Below the pieces are notes generated by a model. It was not told the origin of the DNA. It saw nothing but the letters and a program-made list of their open reading frames with translations, and made no database searches. Positions 56,061 through 63,259 of a stretch of DNA of 64,000 nucleotides are shown piece after piece. Made by a program: the position numbers and the translations under genes. Where the stretch lies: assembly GCF_014679505.1 (NCBI RefSeq), contig NZ_CP061474.1, positions 1 to 64,000 of the forward strand, read 5' to 3'. The stretch is from Geobacillus sp. 46C-IIa (GTDB lineage Bacteria > Bacillota > Bacilli > Bacillales > Anoxybacillaceae). Within the stretch, counting starts at the first letter, position 1. The number at the start of each line of letters is the position of its first letter.

Positions 56061-57200
56061 ATGAAAAAGATATTTTTATCTCCTCCCCATATGAGCGGGA
56101 ACGAACAAAAGTACATCAATGAAGCGTTTGAAACAAACTGGATTGCTCCGCTTGGTCCGAATGTTGATGCGTTTGAGAAAGAGCTGGCGGCGTACGTCGG
56201 TGCGAAAGGGGCGGCGGCGGTCAGTTCGGGGACGGCGGCGATTCATTTGGCGCTGCGGTTGCTTGGCGTTGAGCGGGGCGATGTGGTGTTTTGTTCCTCG
56301 TTGACATTTGTTGCGAGTGCGAATCCGATTTTGTATCAAGGTGCGGAGCCTGTTTTCATCGATTCGGAACCAGATACGTGGAATATGTCCCCACAGGCGC
56401 TAGAGCGGGCGATGGACGCAGCGAAGCGGGAAGGGAAGCTGCCTAAGGCAGTGGTGGTTGTGAATTTGTATGGCCAAAGTGCGAAGATGGATGAGATTTT
56501 GGCGATTTGCGACCGCTACGGTGTGCCTGTTGTGGAAGATGCGGCAGAATCGCTTGGTTCGACGTATAAAGGAAAGAAAAGCGGCACGTTTGGGGCGTTT
56601 GGCATTTATTCGTTTAATGGAAACAAAATTATTACGACCTCTGGCGGGGGGATGTTGGTTTCCGATGATGTGGACGCGCTGCAACGAGCTCGTTTTTTGG
56701 CGACTCAAGCGCGCGACCCTGCGCCGCATTACCAACATAGCCAAATGGGCTATAACTACCGCATGAGCAACATCGTCGCGGGCATTGGCCGGGCGCAGTT
56801 AGAAGTGCTAGACGAGCGGGTAAAGACGAGACGGGCGATTTTTGATCGTTACGTACAAGCGTTAGGGAAGATTGACGGCATTCATTTCATGCCTGAACTT
56901 CAAGGGACGATATCCAACCGCTGGCTGACAGCGCTGACGATCGACCAACAGAAGCTCGGCGTGACGCCGATGGACATTATTAATACGTTGGCGGTGGAGA
57001 ATATCGAAGCCCGTCCGGTGTGGAAGCCGCTGCATTTGCAACCGCTGTTTGCAGGGGTGCGGTATTATCCGCATGAGGAAGGATGGAGCGTGTCGGATGA
57101 CTTGTTTGCCAACGGCATCTGCCTGCCGTCCGGCTCCAGCATGACGGTCGAGGAACAAAACCGAGTGATCGACGTGTTTCTTCACGCCGTTCAACGATAA
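56061..57200 (+). CDS. DegT/DnrJ/EryC1 family sugar aminotransferase (EpsN/PglE-like)
   Basis: A PLP enzyme that aminates 4-keto sugars bound to UDP. The 379-residue product begins IFLSPPHMSGNEQKYINEAF, has GTAAIHLALRLLGVERGDVV and EDAAESLGSTYKGKKSGTFG. The PLP lysine is Lys189 in SFNGNKIITTSGGGML. The gene is GC-rich like the chromosome, except for its first few codons, so it marks the right edge of the cassette. With the dehydratase at 38193 it could make a UDP-bacillosamine-type precursor. Confidence 0.93.
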   Translation: MKKIFLSPPHMSGNEQKYINEAFETNWIAPLGPNVDAFEKELAAYVGAKGAAAVSSGTAAIHLALRLLGVERGDVVFCSSLTFVASANPILYQGAEPVFIDSEPDTWNMSPQALERAMDAAKREGKLPKAVVVVNLYGQSAKMDEILAICDRYGVPVVEDAAESLGSTYKGKKSGTFGAFGIYSFNGNKIITTSGGGMLVSDDVDALQRARFLATQARDPAPHYQHSQMGYNYRMSNIVAGIGRAQLEVLDERVKTRRAIFDRYVQALGKIDGIHFMPELQGTISNRWLTALTIDQQKLGVTPMDIINTLAVENIEARPVWKPLHLQPLFAGVRYYPHEEGWSVSDDLFANGICLPSGSSMTVEEQNRVIDVFLHAVQR

Positions 57201-57213
57201 ACGAAGATGGACG

Positions 57214-57253
57214 AGCCTCCTGCTGTCATGATGGCACAGGAGGCTTTTCTTTT
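57214..57253 (+). terminator. Rho-independent terminator after the aminotransferase
   Basis: AGCCTCCTG / CAGGAGGCT stem around a 14-base loop, followed by TTTTCTTTT. Confidence 0.83.
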
Positions 57254-57275
57254 CGTATTGTAGGAGGTGACGATC

Positions 57276-57434
57276 GTGGCAGAGAAAAAAACAATGTTGC
57301 CCGAAACAGAGCAATTAAAACACATTTTATTAGAAGCGTGCCTGCGCGGGGAGTTGGCGGCCCATATAACCGCCAAGGATATGGTGCAAGAGCTCATTCA
57401 GCAATTAAGGCAAATGTTTAACAATGAATCGTAA
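57276..57434 (+). CDS. Small protein of 52 residues, unknown function
   Basis: GTG 57276 follows a strong TAGGAGGTGACGATC ribosome binding site and opens a frame of 52 codons: it starts MAEKKTMLPETEQLKHILLE and ends QQLRQMFNNES. It is hydrophilic and predicted helical with a single cysteine. I recognise no family. Strong initiation signals and GC content like the core genes support translation. The IS21 element begins 91 bases downstream. Confidence 0.65.
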   Translation: MAEKKTMLPETEQLKHILLEACLRGELAAHITAKDMVQELIQQLRQMFNNES

Positions 57435-57646
57435 CGGCAGGGGATCCCCATGTCTTTCTTCCAGTAACAGCCGAAATCCGTCGAAAAGGTGTTCCACTAC
57501 ATTTTGTTGACACCTTCGAACAGCTGTAACTGCTAAACTAAAATGGACAGAATCCGACAAATAAAATTGAACACTTATTTACCAATTTTACTCCGAACAG
57601 CTATGATAGATGTTGAATGCTATCTAGCTGTTGGAGGGATGGAAAG

Positions 57647-59237
57647 GTGGATAAGTGGGAAGTGTACATGGAAATTTATCAGCTCTTAAAGCAAGGATTT
57701 AGTAAAGCCACTATCGCTAAAAAATTAAACATATCCAGAACGACATTATATAACTATTTAAAACGTTCGCCAGAGGAAATGACGATATGGCTGGCTTCTA
57801 CGAAGCAGCGAAGAAAAAAGTTAGACCCTTGCCGAGAGATTATTTTACATTGGATTCAGAAGCATCCAGATCTATCAGCGTCTCAAGTACAAGATTGGCT
57901 GGAGGAACAAATATCCTGATCTCCGTGTGGGAGAAAGCACGGTCCGCAGCTATGTGAGGAATTTACGAGAGGAGTGGAACATCCCAAAAGAAACTTCTGT
58001 CCGCCAATATCAAGCAGTGCCAGATCCACCAATGGGTCACCAAGCGCAAGTCGATTTTGGAAAAGTCAAAGTAAAAAACCAACAAGGAAAGGATATCGAT
58101 TTATATTTTATCGCCTTTGTTCTTTCGCACTCCCGTTATAAATACATGGAGTGGCTGAATCGTCCTTTTACGACGAGAGATGTCATCCAAGCGCACGAGA
58201 ATGCGTTCCAATGGTTTGGGGGAATCCCAAACGAGCTGGTTTACGATCAGGACAACCTGATTGTGGTCAGCGAAAATGCCGGGGATCTCATTCTCACGGC
58301 CGAATTTGAAGCGTATCGGAGACAACGAAACTTGATTCTCCATGTATGTCGAAAGGCAGATCCGGAAAGCAAGGGGAAAATCGAAAACGTCGTAGGATTT
58401 ATCAAACATAACTTTGCCAAACATCGGATCTTTACTACGATCGATGCATGGAATGAACAAGGATGGAATTGGCTGCGCCGAACAGGAAACGGCAGAGTTC
58501 ATAATACGACAAAAAAGAGACCGGCCGATGTGTTCGAACTCGAAAAAGCACACTTGCGACCGATCTCTCCATCATTGGACGTGACTGGCGTCCCCCAAAC
58601 AAACCTTACCAACAGTATAACAAGGACGGTGAGAAAGGACAATACCATTCTGTACAAATCCAATCGATACACGGTTCCGTGCGGAACCTATACATCGTTT
58701 GGGAAAACGGTGCAAATCGTCATTCAAGAGGCAGAACAAGAACTCCTGATCTATGATTGGGAAACCGGGGAATACTTAGGGAAACACCCGATCACTCACG
58801 GCAAAGGGAAACTCATTCAAAACCGGAATCATCTGCGTGATCGAGCGAAAGGGATCGATGTGTATCTCGAGAGGATTGCCCATGAATTTGAAAATCCGGA
58901 TGCGGCCAAGGAGTATCTCGAACGTATACGAAAAAACTATCCACGATATATACGGGATCAATTACAGCTCATTCAAAAGCAGCTGGCTCAATTTCCACTC
59001 TCTCTGTGCAGCCAAGCGCTGCAAAAATGTATGGAATTACAGTTGTATAGCGCCTCTGCGTTTACAGATATGGTCGGTTACTTACAACGACAACATAGAC
59101 GGAACACTTCCGACAAAGTCGTTTCAGTGAATCGAATTCAACCATTACGTGAGGGGAACCTTTCGGTTTTGGAAGCTCAACCAGCTGTCAGAAGCATCGA
59201 AGAATATATGGAGATTTTGGAGGGAAGAACGAAATGA
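57647..59237 (+). CDS. istA: IS21 transposase IstA, frameshifted as given
   Basis: IstA is the DDE transposase of IS21 elements. The N-terminal helix-turn-helix is GFSKATIAKKLNISRTTLYN; the catalytic core has HQAQVDFGKVKV (first Asp), VYDQDNLIV (second Asp) and ADPESKGKIENVVGFIKHNF (Glu). The frame shifts near 57910, where GAGGAACAAATATCC should read through to YPDLRVGESTVRSYV; one extra base, or two missing, explains it. The corrected length is about 530 residues. GTG 57647 follows GGAGGGATGGAAAG. It overlaps istB by four bases. Confidence 0.9.
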
Positions 59238-59998
59238 GCCAGCTGGCGAAAGTACAAGAGTTATTGCGAACGCTGCGTTTGACCGAAACGGCTTCGCACC
59301 TGCCTGTACTAGTGAAACAAGCAGAAACAAACGAGATGACCTATCTTCGTTTTTTGTCCATAGTATTGCAGTATGAACAAGATTGTCGGGAGAAAAAAGC
59401 ACGGGAAAGGCGTCTAAAATGGGCAGCTTTCCCGTATTCCAAGACATTGGACGAGTTTCAGCTGGATGAACAGCCATCACTGACAAAACGGCAATTTCAT
59501 CAATTGCGGGAACTCGCATGGTTAGACCAACTTTTTAACTTAATTTTATTAGGACCGCCAGGTGTAGGGAAAACCCATTTAGCGATTGGACTTGGGATGG
59601 AGGCGATTGATCAAGGGTATAAAGTGACGTTTATTACCATGGGAGAGTTAATTCAAGCGTTAAAAACAGAAGAAATCACTCGCAAATCTCGAATTCGTCT
59701 TCAGCGTCTAAGAGAATCCAACCTCGTGATTATCGATGATCTCATGTTTATGGCGATGGATCAACGAGAAGCCAATTTATTTTTCCATTTGATCAATGAC
59801 TTGTACAATCAATCATCCATTATTTTAACGTCCAACAAGGGACCAAGTGAATGGGGAGAACTACTGGGGGATCGGGCGATCACTACAGCCGTATTAGATA
59901 GAATTATTCATCGGGCAGAGGTGATTCATTTAAACGGAGACAGCTATCGCATGAAGCATAGAATTTCCATTTTCAGCGATGAAACTGTTCAAAATTAA
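59234..59998 (+). CDS. istB: IS21 helper ATPase IstB
   Basis: IstB is an AAA+ ATPase related to DnaC that chooses the target and activates IstA. The 254-residue product has Walker A LLGPPGVGKTHLAIGLG, Walker B LVIIDDLMFM and sensor-like SSIILTSNKGPSEWGELLGD. Length and order are normal. Translation is coupled to istA through ATGA. Confidence 0.95.
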   Translation: MSQLAKVQELLRTLRLTETASHLPVLVKQAETNEMTYLRFLSIVLQYEQDCREKKARERRLKWAAFPYSKTLDEFQLDEQPSLTKRQFHQLRELAWLDQLFNLILLGPPGVGKTHLAIGLGMEAIDQGYKVTFITMGELIQALKTEEITRKSRIRLQRLRESNLVIIDDLMFMAMDQREANLFFHLINDLYNQSSIILTSNKGPSEWGELLGDRAITTAVLDRIIHRAEVIHLNGDSYRMKHRISIFSDETVQN

Positions 59999-60130
59999 TG
60001 AGCAAAAAGTGTTCAATTTTACTTGACGGTTACAACAGCTAGAAAAGACGATCTGCTTATTATATTCAAAAGCGAAAACGGGAATGACTGAACAAAGAAG
60101 AGCGATCATTGGAATCAGTTAGGTGATGAA

Positions 60131-60626
60131 ATGAAAAACCGGTGGATGATTTGGGCAGTTGTTCTTGTTTGGTGCGGGATGATTTATTATTTTACCGAAT
60201 CTCCTCTATTTACTTACAGGCGCCAATACGGCCAACTGGATTCGCGAAACGGTCGGGCAGCTGCCGTTTGTCCATGGCCGTCATATTGATGAAGGGATGG
60301 TTTCTTGGAATGCCTTCATGCGCAAGTTTGCTCACGTGTTAGTGTTTGGTTTCCTTGCGGTCGTCATATGGCGGGCGCTCTATCCGCGGCGGTGGGCGAT
60401 GGTGGGGGCGTGGGTGTTCACTGTTATCTATGCCTGTTTCGATGAGTGGCATCAGTCGTTCCAGCCTGGGCGGACGCCGCTCGTGTCAGATGTCGTCATT
60501 GATGCGCTCGGTGCCACGTTGGCGTTATGGATCGTGCGGATGTCGATGCGGAAGGTGCGCCTGTCGTATGGGCAGTCAGTTCGGCAGATAGGGAATATCT
60601 TTGGGGAAAGGATGATGTTAGTCTAG
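60131..60626 (+). pseudogene. VanZ-family membrane protein, frameshifted by a TTAC duplication
   Basis: The reading starts MKNRWMIWAVVLVWCGMIYY (first helix, then FTESPLFT). It continues in another frame with GANTANWIRETVGQLPFVHG, FMRKFAHVLVFGFLAVVIWR and the VanZ motif FDEWHQSFQPGRTPLVSDVV. The shift lies at a tandem TTACTTAC (60210-60217); one TTAC gives LFTGANTANW in a single frame of about 163 residues. VanZ proteins are small polytopic membrane proteins, some linked to glycopeptide tolerance. The ATG follows TTAGGTGATGAA. An IS3 element begins five bases after the stop, so the C-terminus may also be altered. Confidence 0.82.
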
Positions 60627-60689
60627 ATTATAGACACAACGAATAGAGAAAATGTATAGTAAATCTATCAATCATAAGGAGTGTCTATA

Positions 60690-61040
60690 ATGACAAGACG
60701 TTTTGATAAAGAATTCAAAATACATGCAGTAAAATTAGTGATCGAGGAAGGAAAAGCGGTCGCTCAAACCGCAAGACAACTCGATATTTCGCCAAAAACT
60801 CTTCATAAATGGGTCGCAGATTATAAAAAAGATGCCGAACATAGTTTTGTCGGAAGTGGAAACCTCAAACCAGAAGATCAAGAAAAGCGCGAACTCCAAA
60901 AACGCATCCGTGACCTTGAGGAGGAAAACGCTATTTTAAAAAAGGCCATGAGCATCTTCGCCAAAAACCAGAAGTCATTTATCCATTCATTCATACGCAT
61001 AGAAAGGAGTTTCGCGTGGCGAAGATGTGTGAAGTCTTAG
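60690..61040 (+). CDS. IS3 OrfA, transposase DNA-binding part
   Basis: A 116-residue protein with a helix-turn-helix (KAVAQTARQLDISPKTLHKW, about residues 22-41) and a leucine-zipper-like region (ELQKRIRDLEEENAILKKAM). The slippery heptamer A AAA AAG lies at 60938-60944. A -1 shift there leads into GHEHLRQKPEVIYPFIHTHR and on into OrfB, forming the OrfAB transposase. ATG 60690 follows AAGGAG. Confidence 0.9.
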   Translation: MTRRFDKEFKIHAVKLVIEEGKAVAQTARQLDISPKTLHKWVADYKKDAEHSFVGSGNLKPEDQEKRELQKRIRDLEEENAILKKAMSIFAKNQKSFIHSFIRIERSFAWRRCVKS

Positions 61041-61846
61041 GCGTTTCGAGAAGTGGATACTATGCTTGGATCAAACGGCCGGAGAGCCAACAAAAGAAAA
61101 GACAGGAAGCGCTGAAAAAGCAAATCAAAAAGATTCATATCGATTCAAGAGAAACATATGGCAGTCCAAAAATCACAAAAATCCTTCAGAAACAAGGAGT
61201 CGAGGTATCTCAAAAAACGGTCGCCACAATCATGAAAGATGGGAACATTCGTTCAAAAACAAAGAAAAAATATAAGGCAACCACGAACTCGACGCATCAT
61301 TGGCCTGTGTCCCCCAACTTATTGAATCAGCAGTTTGAAGTGAAGGAGCCGAATCAAGTATGGGTGGCGGATATCACGTATATTTGGACGAAAGAAGGCT
61401 GGCTGTATTTCGCATCCATCATGGATTTGTTTTCTCGTAAAATTGTAGGATGGCATCTTTCCGAGCGCATGACAAAGGAGTTAGTGATCAAAGCATTCCA
61501 ACGAGCCATCCATCGGCGAAATCCTCAACCTGGTCTGATCCACCATTCGGATCAAGGGAGCCAGTATGCATCGAATGAATACCAAGCCATGTTGAGGCAA
61601 TACGGAATCCAGCCGAGCATGAGTCGAAAGGGAAACTGTTATGACAACGCATGTGCGGAATCGTTTCACAGCATCCTGAAAAAGGAACTCATTTTCCACG
61701 AAACCTTTACGACAAGGAAAGAAGCGAAACAACGGATTTTTGAATACATTGAGTGTTTTTATAATGCCGAGCGAATTCATTCCGCTAATGAGTACATGTC
61801 TCCGATGGCGTATGAGAAGATGCATCAGCAAGGCAAAAAGCAGTGA
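61016..61846 (+). CDS. IS3 OrfB, transposase catalytic part
   Basis: The DDE integrase-type catalytic domain. It has VADITYIWTKEGWLYFASIM (first Asp), GLIHHSDQGSQYASNEYQAM (second Asp) and SRKGNCYDNACAESFHSILK (Glu). The N-terminal HTH_21 region is KKQIKKIHIDSRETYGSPKI. It is probably made mainly as part of the OrfAB fusion; GTG 61016 would allow separate synthesis. The frame is intact and all catalytic residues are present, so the element may be active. Confidence 0.94.
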   Translation: MAKMCEVLGVSRSGYYAWIKRPESQQKKRQEALKKQIKKIHIDSRETYGSPKITKILQKQGVEVSQKTVATIMKDGNIRSKTKKKYKATTNSTHHWPVSPNLLNQQFEVKEPNQVWVADITYIWTKEGWLYFASIMDLFSRKIVGWHLSERMTKELVIKAFQRAIHRRNPQPGLIHHSDQGSQYASNEYQAMLRQYGIQPSMSRKGNCYDNACAESFHSILKKELIFHETFTTRKEAKQRIFEYIECFYNAERIHSANEYMSPMAYEKMHQQGKKQ

Positions 61847-61885
61847 ACTCTTCTCTCCACAAAGTCACGATATAAGGGGCATCTT

Positions 61886-61938
61886 TCCTCTTGAGAAGGG
61901 GAAGGGTTTACCAAACCGTTCTCCTTCTCAAGAGGCCA
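61886..61938 (+). other. Long inverted repeat near the right end of the IS3 element
   Basis: CCTCTTGAGAAGG and CCTTCTCAAGAGG pair perfectly over 13 bases around a loop of about 23 bases holding GGTTTACCAAACC, a further short palindrome. It follows orfB by about 40 bases and could stop transcription, though the T run is missing. Confidence 0.7.
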
Positions 61939-61992
61939 CCAAACGAAGTGCGGTAGTAGGGTTTTAAAATTTTTCTCGATTTTACGTGTCTA

Positions 61993-62236
61993 TTTTCTTG
62001 ACATAATACCAGGATGATCATGTAAACAGCCCCGTAGAGAAGCGGTTGTTCTTTATCCTATCGAGCCGAGAAGATCTCACTTTCCAGCGTGATTGGAAGG
62101 ATGAATCGGTGTCTTCCATTATGGATGTTCTCTTTGTACCAAAAGACTTCCTGCAAGGAGGGCTTTGCTTGTTGTCTTAGCCAGGCAGTTGAACCGTGGG
62201 AGCGAGCGGTTCACCACCTGCCTTGGGCGAGGATTT
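61993..62236. other. Intergenic stretch after the IS3 element
   Basis: About 240 bases in which I see no gene with a start signal or a known domain. Part of it may be the displaced original flank of vanZ. Confidence 0.45.
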
Positions 62237-62281
62237 CTACAAAAAGAATCTCCCACCTTTTCGCGGTTGCGCAGGTGGGAG
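62237..62281 (-). terminator. Terminator of the minus-strand GNAT gene
   Basis: On the minus strand CTCCCACCT pairs with AGGTGGGAG, followed by ATTCTTTTTG. It lies just after the GNAT stop. A similar hairpin follows the glycosidase gene at 63181-63223. Confidence 0.78.
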
Positions 62282-62286
62282 GAGGA

Positions 62287-62739
62287 TCAAAGGTATTTAA
62301 TCATGGCTGTTTCATCGCAACAGTCGAGTTTCGGACAATTGACACAGTCGATCCATACTTTTTCAGGCAGCGTGGCTTTTTCCGCGATTTCAAATCCGCA
62401 TTTTTGAAAGAACTCGATTTGGTAAGTGAAGGAGATTAATCGTTTTACCCCGAGTCGGGCTGCCTCGTTTGTAATATGGTCAACGAGCATGCGGCCGATT
62501 CCTTTTCCCATATGATCAGGGGATACGACTAACGAACGGACTTCCCCGAGATCGTGCCCCAAGATATGCAATCCTCCTACTCCAACGATTTGGTTGTTCT
62601 CTCTAGCTACATACATGCATTGCAGGTGCTGATAGATGGATAATAACGAACGCGGCAAGACTAATCCTTTTTCCGCAAAGTGTTGAATTAACGCGTGCAT
62701 CTCTTTCACATCGCTCGTGACGGCATGGTCGATTTGCAT
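62287..62739 (-). CDS. GNAT family N-acetyltransferase (ArgA-like)
   Basis: The 150-residue product is a single GNAT domain. The acetyl-CoA loop reads SLVVSPDHMGKGIGRMLVDH (about residues 71-90). The C-terminal part KCGFEIAEKATLPEKVWIDC with CVNCPKLDCCDE is typical of YjcF/ArgA-type N-acetylglutamate synthase-like proteins of Bacilli. The cysteine cluster (four Cys in ten residues) could bind a metal. The substrate is unproven. GAGGGAG precedes the start on the minus strand. Confidence 0.82.
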   Translation of the reverse strand: MQIDHAVTSDVKEMHALIQHFAEKGLVLPRSLLSIYQHLQCMYVARENNQIVGVGGLHILGHDLGEVRSLVVSPDHMGKGIGRMLVDHITNEAARLGVKRLISFTYQIEFFQKCGFEIAEKATLPEKVWIDCVNCPKLDCCDETAMIKYL

Positions 62740-63011
62740 TGGGCTCCCTCGCTATTGTAGAATCATAGATTTCCTTTTTATAAATATACGGTATTTTGTT
62801 TTTATATGCAATTGTTAATTTTTCGGTCGTCCTGATTTGTGAGCGATGTCTTACGAGCGAGCTCTAAGAGGAATCGCTGCGTTTCACCGTGGTTCAAGCG
62901 GGCATGAAGTTTCCTTTCTCTTTTTGGTTGCCGGTCCTCTTTTTGGATATCTTCCAATCCTTTTTTGTGGCACTGTCCACTTCTTTTTCATTTTTCTTGG
63001 GCATTATCCCA
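62740..63011. other. Intergenic region upstream of the GNAT gene
   Basis: About 270 bases without a recognisable gene. It should hold the promoter of the minus-strand GNAT gene; AT-rich sequence around 62760-62815 is the best place for it, but I cannot name boxes with confidence. Confidence 0.45.
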
Positions 63012-63152
63012 CCTAGGAGGCTGGTGATTTAGTGCAAAATACTGCTATTTCCAGTTTTTATCAATTAGAAAAACCCTGCGAAATCAACCTTCTTTTTTGG
63101 CGAAATGCCACTGATTTGCGCGTGACAGCCGTTTTTCACCGGCCTTTTAGAT
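63012..63152 (+). repeat. Dispersed non-coding repeat, copy 2
   Basis: Same order of conserved blocks as at 15112-15250: CTGGTGATTTAG, AAAATAC, CGAAATGCC, CTGATTTGC and GACAGCCGTTTTTCACCGG. The two copies differ by substitutions throughout, so neither is recent. Both lie just downstream or upstream of terminators in intergenic DNA. Confidence 0.75.
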
Positions 63153-63180
63153 CATTCGATGAAAGTTTGCGGTAAAAGCA

Positions 63181-63223
63181 AAAGAAGAATCCCCCACCTT
63201 TTTCGCTTCGTGCAGGTGGGGGA
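63181..63223 (-). terminator. Terminator of the minus-strand glycosidase gene
   Basis: On the minus strand CCCCCACCT pairs with AGGTGGGGG, followed by ATTCTTCTTTT. It lies 37 bases after the glycosidase stop. Confidence 0.8.
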
Positions 63224-63259
63224 TAGTTCATGTGTTTCATGATGGATCAAAGAGAGCGG

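Larger units (their letters stand above)
57525..60034 (+). mobile_element. IS21-family insertion sequence
   Basis: The left end TGTAACTGCTAAACTAAAAT and the right end, read in reverse as TGTAACCGTCAAGTAAAAT, are imperfect terminal repeats starting with TG. A second shared block, AAATTGAACACTT, follows inside each end. ACAGC is repeated directly at 57520-57524 and 60035-60039, a 5-bp target duplication. It carries istA and istB. It inserted between the small gene and vanZ. Confidence 0.92.
60631..61992 (+). mobile_element. IS3-family insertion sequence (IS150-like)
   Basis: The ends share TAGACAC and, further in, GAGAAAA: left TAGACACAACGAATAGAGAA, and right, read in reverse, TAGACACGTAAAATCGAGAA. 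Between them lie orfA and orfB with a -1 frameshift site, the classic IS3 layout. No direct target repeat is obvious. A long hairpin lies near the right end. Confidence 0.88.
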
